Shown here: in pieces, positions 25,954-33,166 of the stretch
Layout of the letters: each line of letters opens with the position of its first letter
Position numbering within the stretch: position 1 is the first letter of the stretch
DNA from: Tabrizicola_A sp965284335
GTDB lineage: Bacteria; Pseudomonadota; Alphaproteobacteria; Rhodobacterales; Rhodobacteraceae
NCBI RefSeq assembly: GCF_965284335.1
Contig: NZ_OZ260076.1
DNA: 64,000 nucleotides
Reading direction: 5' to 3' (one strand)
Program-made: the position numbers and the translations under genes
The notes under the pieces: model-generated
What the model was told of the DNA's origin: nothing
Seen by the model: the letters and a program-made list of their open reading frames with translations, nothing else
Database searches by the model: none

Positions 25954-27477
25954 TTACTGAAGGGTTGCAAGCTGCCAACCAGTACTGGCACGCTTGGCGC
26001 CGTACATCGCCACATCAGCTTTACCAAGGAGGCTATCCAAATCCTCACCATGTTCCGGAAAGCAGGCGATCCCAATACTACACCGGACTGGCAACTGCAT
26101 TTCACCAACAATAAGAGGGACGGACAGAGCATCTTCAATACGTTTGGCCGCAGAAATTGCATCGTCCATGCCGAGAAAAGATTGAAGCACCACAAGAAAC
26201 TCATCCCCCCCAAGCCGACCGACACTATCCGACCCGCGAATTGTTAGCTGAAGGCGCTGGGCTACCTCCTTAAGAACGGCATCCCCAACGGCGTGGCCGT
26301 GTTCATCATTGATCGACTTGAAGCCGTCCAAATCCAGAAATAGCAACGCAGATTTACGTTCATCGCGCTTGGCAAGACGTATAGATTGATCCGCACGATC
26401 GACAATGAGCGCGCGGTTCGGCAACGCGGTCAAAGGATCGTAATATGCGCGACGCTGTAATTCAGCTTCCTGCAACTTCCGATCACTAACGTCGCGGCCA
26501 ATCCCGAGGACCCCAGAAATCGCCCCCTCGGCGTCCAGTATCGGACCAGCATTTGTCTCGTGCCATACCCACTGGCCGCCTGACGTCTTTACACGGTACT
26601 GAAGATGAACAATCTCACTCTTCTTCGAAACGATTTGATCGAATTCGGCCAGACAGGCTGACTTGTCCTCCGGATGAACCAGTGCCGAAAATTCGGTGCC
26701 AATCAAATCCGAAGCATCATGACCTATGATCTCTTTTGATCGTTTCGACATGAACTCGATTCTACCGTCGGGACTGATTACATAAATTACGTCATTCGCG
26801 TGTTCGATGATTGAACGGTTCTTTTCCTCAGACTGCCTGACCTGCTCTTCGACCTGCCCCGCATAAATGGCCATGATGCCGATAGCTACGCAGATCAATG
26901 CTAGCAGTGACGCCAAAAATGCCTGACTCTGCACCCATCCTTGAGAAAAAATATCAAGTATGCCGGTCCTAGAACCGAAGCTGGCGACGCTTCTGATTGC
27001 AAAGGACACAAAGTAAAAGAAAGTGGCAGCCACAATAAGTTGCCAACCCCATCCTGAAGTCTGTTTTCGACCGGAGTAAGTGATAAAAGTGACAATTAGG
27101 GTCTGCAGCGCATAGATCGAAGACGACACAGCGATGCGCATCGATACATCATCGGTGAAAAGAGTGATGATCAAGAGCATGGCAGCTACAGGCAGCCAGA
27201 TTACGGCTCGTGATAAGGAACGCCTCTGAAATGAAAGGAGCGTCTCGGAAAGGAGTGCGAATCCAACTGAAATAATGCCGTTACCGAGAAGTGACGAAAC
27301 GCTTACGCCGATCGAATCACGCGAAGCAAGAATAAGAAGCCCCGCACTTATCAATCCAAGGCTTAACGAGCCAAGGGTAAGAGGGCGCGAAAAATGTTTG
27401 CGACCAAGCAAGTAAATGATGAACGACAATAGTAAACCAGCACAAATATTAGCAATAAAGAGCGTTCTGATGTCCAT
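25954..27477 (-). CDS. Membrane PAS-GGDEF diguanylate cyclase
   Basis: 507 residues. Seven or so hydrophobic helices (about 5-205) form an N-terminal membrane sensor; a short helix leads to a PAS domain (about 218-335, NRSIIEHANDVIYVISPDGRI at its start) and a GGDEF domain (345-500). The active site is intact: GGDEF at 423-427 and DLDGFKSIN at 382-390. An inhibitory I-site RxxD (RGSD, 414-417) lies five residues before GGDEF. It should therefore make cyclic di-GMP and be product-inhibited. No EAL domain. Codon use is less GC-biased than that of neighbouring genes, and it points towards tRNA-Asn inside the putative element. Confidence 0.9.
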   Translation of the reverse strand: MDIRTLFIANICAGLLLSFIIYLLGRKHFSRPLTLGSLSLGLISAGLLILASRDSIGVSVSSLLGNGIISVGFALLSETLLSFQRRSLSRAVIWLPVAAMLLIITLFTDDVSMRIAVSSSIYALQTLIVTFITYSGRKQTSGWGWQLIVAATFFYFVSFAIRSVASFGSRTGILDIFSQGWVQSQAFLASLLALICVAIGIMAIYAGQVEEQVRQSEEKNRSIIEHANDVIYVISPDGRIEFMSKRSKEIIGHDASDLIGTEFSALVHPEDKSACLAEFDQIVSKKSEIVHLQYRVKTSGGQWVWHETNAGPILDAEGAISGVLGIGRDVSDRKLQEAELQRRAYYDPLTALPNRALIVDRADQSIRLAKRDERKSALLFLDLDGFKSINDEHGHAVGDAVLKEVAQRLQLTIRGSDSVGRLGGDEFLVVLQSFLGMDDAISAAKRIEDALSVPLIVGEMQLPVRCSIGIACFPEHGEDLDSLLGKADVAMYGAKRASTGWQLATLQ

Positions 27478-28452
27478 GCGCCTTTCGCTCCATAACTACC
27501 AAGAGGCGTCCTCACGCAAAGACATCGCTTCTCAAAGCCTTGAACGCGTAACCAGCCTAAATCTACACAAAAACGTGTCAACAAGGATGATAAAACGCAT
27601 CACGTTTCGCTCATCGCTGAACATCCTACCTTTTAAGGCACTCTGTGTTGCCCTCAGCTAAGCTCGATATAAACTTCGTCTGGACAACCTACCATTATCG
27701 CTCAGCATCTCAATCTAGGGTTTATATTGGCACTCCCACAATTATATTAGATGATTTTTAGGCGCCCTTGCTTCCCACTAAATTCCCAGTCAAATATTTT
27801 TCTACGCCCGCCCTAGAAGCAGGATTGGAACACGAATAAGGCGCACAACGTATTAAATATAAGAGCTAAACTATTGTTATAATTTATGTTATACATTATT
27901 TTAATACCTACCGACGGAGCCACAATCACCTAGAAAGCATATGCTTACCGAAGGTTTGGCGACCTCGGTGAGTGCTGCTTTTGGGGTCGATAAGCACATC
28001 TTCAGAAGCCGCCACGCGTCGCTGACTCGTTCAGCAAAACACCTCGCGAGCAATCCTGAAGGTTCTGCAACTTCGAGACCCAGTAGAAGGCAAGCCCCTG
28101 CGGATGCCTCCGTTAGATTTACCGAGGAACTGAACGCGACGCCGCATTCGGGGTGCAACTCCTTGCGCTGCGTAAGTAATGCAACTCCTTCACCGCAGCG
28201 GTTGGTTTGGGCGGCAGCCGTCACATACGCGATGACGGATCACATCCTACGCGAGTATGGTTTTTCGTATTTCATGCAACTCTGAACGGCCGCAGGTTTA
28301 CCACACGGTAAAACTCTCGGTGAATTGCACAAAAGTAAAACCCGGGCGGTTCAGTAGATATCTTCTTTTCATATTTCTAAAAGCTGTTTGGATTATTGAC
28401 AGCGCATATCGCTCGGGATCATCTGACGCGCGAAGCGACTGGAAAGAACATC
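27478..28452. other. Long AT-rich region without a supported gene
   Basis: 975 bases. The part from 27660 to 27906 is very AT-rich and probably holds the GGDEF promoter. The tRNA-end copy is at 27907-27922. From 27923 to 28290 the composition returns towards that of the genome, and frames are open on both strands (plus 27941-28285; minus 28224-27901), but neither has a ribosome site, a recognisable motif or a sensible N-terminus. This part may be the original sequence downstream of tRNA-Asn. I see no RNA gene. Confidence 0.5.
27907..27922 (+). repeat. Right copy of direct repeat (tRNA-Asn end-like), possible attR
   Basis: CCTACCGACGGAGCCA, identical to the tRNA-Asn 3' end except for one base (A for C at 27913). 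There is no tRNA structure upstream of it, so it is a fragment and not a second tRNA gene. Confidence 0.6.
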
Positions 28453-29562
28453 ATGAAAATAAAGACAATCTTGCAATCTTGTATTGTATCTGTGTGGATG
28501 GTTTCGCCTGTTTTTGCTCAAGATGCGGCAGATATTCGCGGCTACTGGGCTGGTGGCTACACGGATGGTCAGGGCGGCGAGATACAGTTCGAAATGATCG
28601 TCATCGAGGATGTCGGTCAGCTGAAATACGATACCAACAACTGGGGGGCCTTGGGTTTCTCTATCTGTGAATACGTCTTTCCCGTCGAGAATGGCGTGGC
28701 TGGTAAACTTACCAGAAACAGCGGTGCAGGGACTGGCGATTGCTTGGCAGAGCCATCGTTCACGGCGTCAAGGACTGGTCCAGAAGTCTTGACGCTCACC
28801 TTTGCAAACCCAGAGATTGCTTTGGATAAAGTGGAGCTAGGCGGCGTCCTTCGTCCGTTCGATCCCGAGCAGGCTCATGCCAAAGTTGAAGGTCTCGATA
28901 TCCTTGGCATCGCACCCGGAATGACCATGGAGGAAATCGAACCCGTTCTCACGGCAAAGGACTATACCCGCCAAGAGACCCGTGACCGCGTGCTTGAGTA
29001 TCAAGGGTTTGCCATCGAGCAGAAGGCATGGGGCAAAGGCGCTGATGAGTATGGCAACCCTACAGACTGGATTTTCGTGACGTTCACATCAAAGAAGGAA
29101 TGGGCTCCAGACGAAGTCCCTGTTGCGACTGATGTGGGCAGAGAATGGAGCATCCCAGATGCTGAGGGGATTGCCGGGGCGACCCTCGTGGACACATTGG
29201 CAAAGAAGTACGGTCCACGCTCCAATAACATCAACGAAGACCGCTGGTATGACCGCTCTGGTCAAGTCATGACCGATGCATATTCCTGCCCTGCCGGTAT
29301 CCACCAGTCGGTGATGTCCAATTACACCCTTGCCAGCGAGGTGGGCGAAGAGGAGGTCGCGGTAACCTGCGGTGCGATCCTGAAAGCATATGTGGGTACA
29401 GATTCCTCGACGGGTCGCGCATCCACTTTGAAAATCCGTTTGACTGACCCTGACCCGCTTTGGGCCGACTTCTGGTCCACTTGGGGACATAGCGAGGCCG
29501 CGCGCCTTAAGTCGATTTATGATGGGGTTACCGGAGCAACAGGCGCTGCGCCAGAACTGTGA
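28453..29562 (+). CDS. Secreted protein of unknown function
   Basis: 369 residues. Start is the ATG giving MKIKTILQSCIVSVW, because it opens a signal peptide cleaved near VFAQ-DAAD; an earlier ATG at 28396 would bury it. The first third (30-145) looks like a small beta-sandwich (DIRGYWAGGYTDGQGGEI, then CEYVFPVENGVAGKL). The middle begins LDILGIAPGMTMEEIEPVL, a pattern seen in secreted proteins with an 'xxGM-x-xEE' repeat. Cysteines in SICEYV, TGDCLAE, YSCPAG and VTCGAI could form two disulfides. No named family recognised. Composition is intermediate, and the neighbourhood suggests acquired DNA. Confidence 0.75.
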   Translation: MKIKTILQSCIVSVWMVSPVFAQDAADIRGYWAGGYTDGQGGEIQFEMIVIEDVGQLKYDTNNWGALGFSICEYVFPVENGVAGKLTRNSGAGTGDCLAEPSFTASRTGPEVLTLTFANPEIALDKVELGGVLRPFDPEQAHAKVEGLDILGIAPGMTMEEIEPVLTAKDYTRQETRDRVLEYQGFAIEQKAWGKGADEYGNPTDWIFVTFTSKKEWAPDEVPVATDVGREWSIPDAEGIAGATLVDTLAKKYGPRSNNINEDRWYDRSGQVMTDAYSCPAGIHQSVMSNYTLASEVGEEEVAVTCGAILKAYVGTDSSTGRASTLKIRLTDPDPLWADFWSTWGHSEAARLKSIYDGVTGATGAAPEL

Positions 29563-29575
29563 TGTAAAACAAACG

Positions 29576-29608
29576 GCGAGCTGGGTTTCTCGGCTCGCTG
29601 TTATCTTT
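29576..29608 (+). terminator. Likely terminator after the secreted protein gene
   Basis: GCGAGC (29576-29581) pairs with GCTCGC (29593-29598) across an 11-base loop and is followed by TGTTATCTTT. It starts 14 bases after the stop codon. Short stem, so only moderately certain. Confidence 0.45.
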
Positions 29609-29685
29609 ATTGAGCCTTGGCGGCGGATTTGTGCTTCGATAGGCGATCTGTTCAGCCACATTTATCTCGGACAAAGGTCGCGGTC

Positions 29686-30099
29686 GTGAAACTGGAATTC
29701 CACCACATCAACTATGTCTCGGAAAACGTTGATCGGTTGCATGATTTCTACACCCGCATCCTTGGCCTTTCCGACATTCCCATCTCGTCCTTTCCAAGGC
29801 CAGAGGCAACCGCCACCAGCGGCTATGACGGAAAGATCCGGTTTGCCACCGATGGCAAAATGCAAATGCACCTTGCGACCAAAGACCTGAGCGTTGCCTT
29901 CAAGAACGATCAGGTCATCAACCCGATCGAGCGCGGCCATATCGCCTTTCGCATCGACGACATCGCCGCGTTCAAGGCGCTTCTGGAGACGCAAGGAATC
30001 CCCTATTCCGATTACGGCACAGCCTTTGCAAAGGAATGGCACCAGATCTTTTTCCATGACCCCGAGGGCAATGTGATCGAGGTGCATCAAGCCGTCTAA
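29686..30099 (+). CDS. VOC (glyoxalase/dioxygenase superfamily) protein
   Basis: 137 residues from the GTG giving V/M-KLEFHHINYVS; AAAGG lies nine bases upstream. A frame starting at 29617 adds residues with no resemblance to the fold. Two beta-alpha-beta-beta-beta modules: metal-ligand candidates are His6 or His7 (FHHIN), His in GHIAFRIDD and Glu in GNVIEVHQ. Such proteins include glyoxalase I, fosfomycin-resistance enzymes and lyases; the substrate is not evident. It is convergent with tdh, with 36 bases between. Confidence 0.72.
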   Translation: MKLEFHHINYVSENVDRLHDFYTRILGLSDIPISSFPRPEATATSGYDGKIRFATDGKMQMHLATKDLSVAFKNDQVINPIERGHIAFRIDDIAAFKALLETQGIPYSDYGTAFAKEWHQIFFHDPEGNVIEVHQAV

Positions 30100-30135
30100 C
30101 GAACTGCCCCCGCACCTTTTCCGCCCGCAGGCCCC

Positions 30136-31161
30136 TTAGACCCAGTCCAGCACGACCTTGCCCGAAAGCCCGGATCGCATGGTCTCGAACCCTGTCACAA
30201 AGTCGTCGGCCTTGAAACGGTGGGTGATCACGCGGCGCACATCAAGGCCATTTTCCAGCATGGCGATCATCTTGTACCAGGTCTCGAAAATCTCGCGGCC
30301 ATAGACGCCCTTGATGGTGATGGCCTTAAAGACGATGCGGCTCCAATCCACCGGTGATTTCCCCGGCGGGATGCCTAGCATGGCGATCTTGCCGCCCATC
30401 ACCAGATTGTCGACCATCTGATCCAACGCCTGCTGATTGCCGCTCATCTCCATGCCGACATCAAACCCCTGCGACATCTTCAAGGACGGATAGACCGAGC
30501 GCAGATCGGTTTCGGCCACGTTCACTGGCACCACATCGGCCACTTGGCCCGCAAGTTCTAGCCGCGCGGGGTTGACGTCGGTAATCACCACATGCCGCGC
30601 CCCCACATGGCGGGCCACGGCCGCGGCCATGATGCCAATGGGGCCCGCCCCGGTGATCAGCACATCCTCGCCCACCAGATCAAAAGACAGCGCGGTATGC
30701 AAGGCGTTGCCCAAAGGGTCGAGGATCGCGCCGATCTCATCGTCGATGGACTCAGGCAAGGGCACCACGTTAAAGGCCGGAAGCCGCAGGTATTCGGCAA
30801 AGGCACCCTGCTCGTTCACCCCGATGCCGCGCGTCGCGGGGTCAAGGTGAAACTTGCCCGCCCGGCTCTGGCGCGACAACTTGCCAATCAGATGCCCCTC
30901 GCCCGAACAGCGCTGGCCAATCTCCAACCCCTCCACTAAAGCGCCCTTGGCCACGATCTCTCCGGCAAACTCATGGCCGGTGACCAGCCCCAGCGGCACG
31001 GTGCGCGCGGCCCAGTCATCCCAGTTCCAGATGTGAATGTCGGTGCCGCAAATGCCGGTTTTCTTCACCTTGATCAGCACATCCTCGGGCCCGATCTCGG
31101 GCACCGCGCGGTCCACCGCCCACAGCCCGACCTCGGGCTTCACCTTCGCCAAAGCCTTCAT
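30136..31161 (-). CDS. tdh: L-threonine 3-dehydrogenase lacking structural-zinc cysteines
   Basis: Oxidises L-threonine to 2-amino-3-ketobutyrate with NAD; Kbl then cleaves it to glycine and acetyl-CoA. 341 residues from the ATG that shares a base with the kbl stop (TGATG), the same length as E. coli Tdh. The catalytic zinc site is intact (Cys38 in GICGTD, GHEFAGE), as are GAGPIGIMAAAVARHVGA and the conserved YGREIFETWYKM. The four cysteines at 93, 96, 99 and 107 that hold the structural zinc in E. coli Tdh are here Gly, Ser, Ser and Asp (LIGKLSRQSRAGKFHLD). Confidence 0.94.
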   Translation of the reverse strand: MKALAKVKPEVGLWAVDRAVPEIGPEDVLIKVKKTGICGTDIHIWNWDDWAARTVPLGLVTGHEFAGEIVAKGALVEGLEIGQRCSGEGHLIGKLSRQSRAGKFHLDPATRGIGVNEQGAFAEYLRLPAFNVVPLPESIDDEIGAILDPLGNALHTALSFDLVGEDVLITGAGPIGIMAAAVARHVGARHVVITDVNPARLELAGQVADVVPVNVAETDLRSVYPSLKMSQGFDVGMEMSGNQQALDQMVDNLVMGGKIAMLGIPPGKSPVDWSRIVFKAITIKGVYGREIFETWYKMIAMLENGLDVRRVITHRFKADDFVTGFETMRSGLSGKVVLDWV

Positions 31162-32348
31162 CACAGCACCCCCGTTTCACGGCCCGCCTCGGCAAAGGCC
31201 TCCAGCGCAAAGTCCAGATCCTGCGGCGTCAGCCGCGCATTCATCTGCGTGCGGATGCGCGCGCGCCCATGCGGCACCACGGGGTAGAAAAAGGCCGAAA
31301 CCATCACACCCCTGGCATCCAGCGCCCGGGCAAAGGCCTGCGCCTTTGGCGCATCGCCCATCATCACCGGGATGATCGGATGCTCGCCCGGCAAAAGATC
31401 AAACCCGGCCGCCGTCAGCCCCGCCCGCCACCGGGCGGCATTGCGGAAAAGATCGGCGCGCAAACCATCCGCCGCCTCGACAATGTCAAGGGCCGCCAGC
31501 GCCGCCCCCACCACCGCAGGCGGCAAGGCGTTTGAAAACAGATAGGGCCGCGCGCGCTGCCGCAAAAGGTCGATCACCGGCTGCGGCCCGGCGATATAGC
31601 CGCCCAAAGCCCCGCCCAAGGCCTTGCCCAAGGTCCCGGTCAGGATATCCACCGTCACGCCCGCATGGGCTGGAGTGCCGCGCCCACCCGGCCCCATGAA
31701 CCCCGTCGCATGGCAATCATCCACCATGGTCAAGCAGTCATATGCCTTTGCGATCCGGTCGATTTCCTTCAGATCAGCCAGATAGCCGTCCATCGAGAAA
31801 ACCCCGTCGGTCGCAATCATCACAAACCGCGCGCCCCCGTCGCGGGCAGCCTTCACCTGCGCCTCCAGATCCGACATGTCGCCGTTGCGAAACCGGAACC
31901 GCCGCGCCTTGCACAGCCGCACCCCGTCGATGATCGAGGCATGGTTCAGGCTGTCGGAGACAATCGCATCCTCCTCCCCCAGCAAGGGCTCAAAAAGCCC
32001 GCCATTGGCATCAAAACAGGCGGCGAAAAGGATTGCATCCGCCATCCCCAGATAGGCCGCAATCCGCGCCTCAAGCTGGCGGTGCAGATCCTGCGTGCCG
32101 CAGATGAAACGGACTGAGGCCATGCCATAGCCATGGCTCTCCATCGCCGCCCGTGCCGCCGCCACCAGACGTGGATCATCGGCAAGGCCCAGATAATTGT
32201 TGGCACAAAGGTTCAACATCGGCCGCCCGCCGATGGTGACATGGGCGCCCTGCGCCCCCTCGATTAGGCGCTCGCGCTTCATCAGACCATCGGCCTCGAT
32301 CTGCGCCAGCGTGGCTTTCACATGGTTCAGAAATCGGAAATCTGTCAT
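31161..32348 (-). CDS. kbl: 2-amino-3-ketobutyrate CoA ligase (glycine C-acetyltransferase)
   Basis: PLP enzyme of the alpha-oxoamine synthase family that splits 2-amino-3-ketobutyrate with CoA. Start placed at the ATG giving MTDFRFLNHV, six bases after GGAGG-ATTTCCGCC; the longer open frame runs through the promoter. 395 residues, standard length. Visible are LCANNYLGLADDPRL, ASVRFICGTQDLHRQLE, SLNHASIIDGVRL, VDDCHATGFMG and the PLP-lysine segment TLGKALGGALGG. It leads tdh in the operon. Confidence 0.95.
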   Translation of the reverse strand: MTDFRFLNHVKATLAQIEADGLMKRERLIEGAQGAHVTIGGRPMLNLCANNYLGLADDPRLVAAARAAMESHGYGMASVRFICGTQDLHRQLEARIAAYLGMADAILFAACFDANGGLFEPLLGEEDAIVSDSLNHASIIDGVRLCKARRFRFRNGDMSDLEAQVKAARDGGARFVMIATDGVFSMDGYLADLKEIDRIAKAYDCLTMVDDCHATGFMGPGGRGTPAHAGVTVDILTGTLGKALGGALGGYIAGPQPVIDLLRQRARPYLFSNALPPAVVGAALAALDIVEAADGLRADLFRNAARWRAGLTAAGFDLLPGEHPIIPVMMGDAPKAQAFARALDARGVMVSAFFYPVVPHGRARIRTQMNARLTPQDLDFALEAFAEAGRETGVL

Positions 32349-32367
32349 GGCGGAAATCCTCCAACTT

Positions 32368-32432
32368 AACGGACAGTGCGGCAGGCCAGGTAAAATGTCA
32401 AGATAACGGAACCTGTCCGTCAAAACGGAACC
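32368..32432 (-). promoter_or_regulatory. Candidate kbl-tdh promoter with repeated operator-like motifs
   Basis: On the minus strand a perfect TTGACA (32401-32396) is followed after 17 bases by CACTGT (32378-32373), a weak -10. On the plus strand the motif AACGGA occurs three times: AACGGACAG at 32368 (over the -10), AACGGAACC at 32405 (next to the -35) and AACGGAACC at 32424. CTGTCCGT at 32413 is the inverse of the first. This is the layout of a regulated promoter. The XRE-cupin protein encoded just upstream is the natural candidate to bind it; that link is inference. Confidence 0.5.
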
Positions 32433-32434
32433 TT

Positions 32435-32494
32435 CCTTCAATGTGGCCCAAATATCCTCTGGGGGTCCGGGGGGCGAAGCGCCCCCGGGGGCTC
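32435..32494 (+). repeat. Dispersed intergenic repeat, copy C
   Basis: AATGTGGCCCAAATATCC at 32440-32457, then GGGGGTCC and a GC-rich hairpin with CCGGGGGGC/GCCCCCGG arms ending at the stop codon of the XRE-cupin gene. Closest to copies E and F. On the minus strand it may act as the terminator of the regulator gene. Confidence 0.75.
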
Positions 32495-33053
32495 AGCTGT
32501 CCTGCACGATTAAAATGGCGCGCGCCGGCCCACCCTCGGCGCGAATGCCATGGGGCCTATCGGCGGGATAGCGCGCGGTATCGCCGGGGCCGAGCAGGCT
32601 TTCCTCGTCGCCCGACACCACGCGCAGCGCCCCCTCCACCACGGTCAAATGCTCGCGACAGCCGGGGCTGTGGGGTTCGCTGTCCAAGACCCCGCCGGCC
32701 CCAAAGCTCAGATCATAGACCTCATGCTCGCCCACCGCCTCGGCCGGTGACAAGATACGGATCGAAACCGCCGTGCCACGCCCCAGAATGACAGGAGCCG
32801 CTGTGGCCCGGATCACCACGATCCCGGGCTCGGGCTTGCCTTCCAAAAGCCCTGCGAAATCAACCTGCAAAGCCTGTGTCAGGTTCCACAAGGTCGCCAC
32901 CGTAGGCGAGGATTCGCCCCGCTCGATCTGGCTGACCATGCTGCGCGACACGCCCGACAGCTTGGCCACTGCATCAAGGCTCAGCCCGCGCGCCTTGCGC
33001 GCCTCGCGCAAGGAAGCGGCCAGACGGTCATGGATATCGGAACGCGGATTCAT
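32493..33053 (-). CDS. XRE-family regulator with C-terminal cupin domain
   Basis: 186 residues from the ATG giving MNPRSDIHDRLA. An N-terminal helix-turn-helix of the lambda Cro/XRE type spans about 10-68 (LREARKARGLSLDAVAKLSGVSRSMVSQIERG), and a cupin sensor domain spans about 95-185 (EHEVYDLSFGAGG, SPGCREHLTVVEGALRV, LGPGDTARYPADRPHGI). Such proteins often sense small metabolites and control neighbouring catabolic genes. It lies directly upstream of kbl-tdh in the same direction, with operator-like repeats between, so it may control threonine breakdown. Confidence 0.9.
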   Translation of the reverse strand: MNPRSDIHDRLAASLREARKARGLSLDAVAKLSGVSRSMVSQIERGESSPTVATLWNLTQALQVDFAGLLEGKPEPGIVVIRATAAPVILGRGTAVSIRILSPAEAVGEHEVYDLSFGAGGVLDSEPHSPGCREHLTVVEGALRVVSGDEESLLGPGDTARYPADRPHGIRAEGGPARAILIVQDS

Positions 33054-33166
33054 GGCCGCTACCCTGCCCAAGCCCGGGGCCGCTCGTCAACCGCAACTTC
33101 ACCCTCGTCGTCGACTTCGTCGCTCCTCGGCCCTCCCGACGCGACGCCAAAGACGCAGGGAAAGGC

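Larger units (their letters stand above)
25626..27922. mobile_element. Possible remnant integrative element at tRNA-Asn
   Basis: A 2.3-kb stretch between the tRNA-Asn 3' end and its imperfect copy. Base composition is much lower in GC than the rest of the window (27841-27900 has 14 G/C in 60). The only convincing gene is the GGDEF protein. No integrase, excisionase or transposase is visible, so if this is an integrated element it is a decayed or satellite form. Chance similarity of 15/16 bases exactly at a tRNA 3' end in matching orientation is unlikely, but the mechanism is inferred. Confidence 0.4.

Noticed and set aside
27901..28285. Overlapping ORFs on both strands after the tRNA-end copy
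   Set aside because: Neither has a Shine-Dalgarno sequence, a plausible N-terminus or a motif, and each argues against the other; kept only as an unexplained region.
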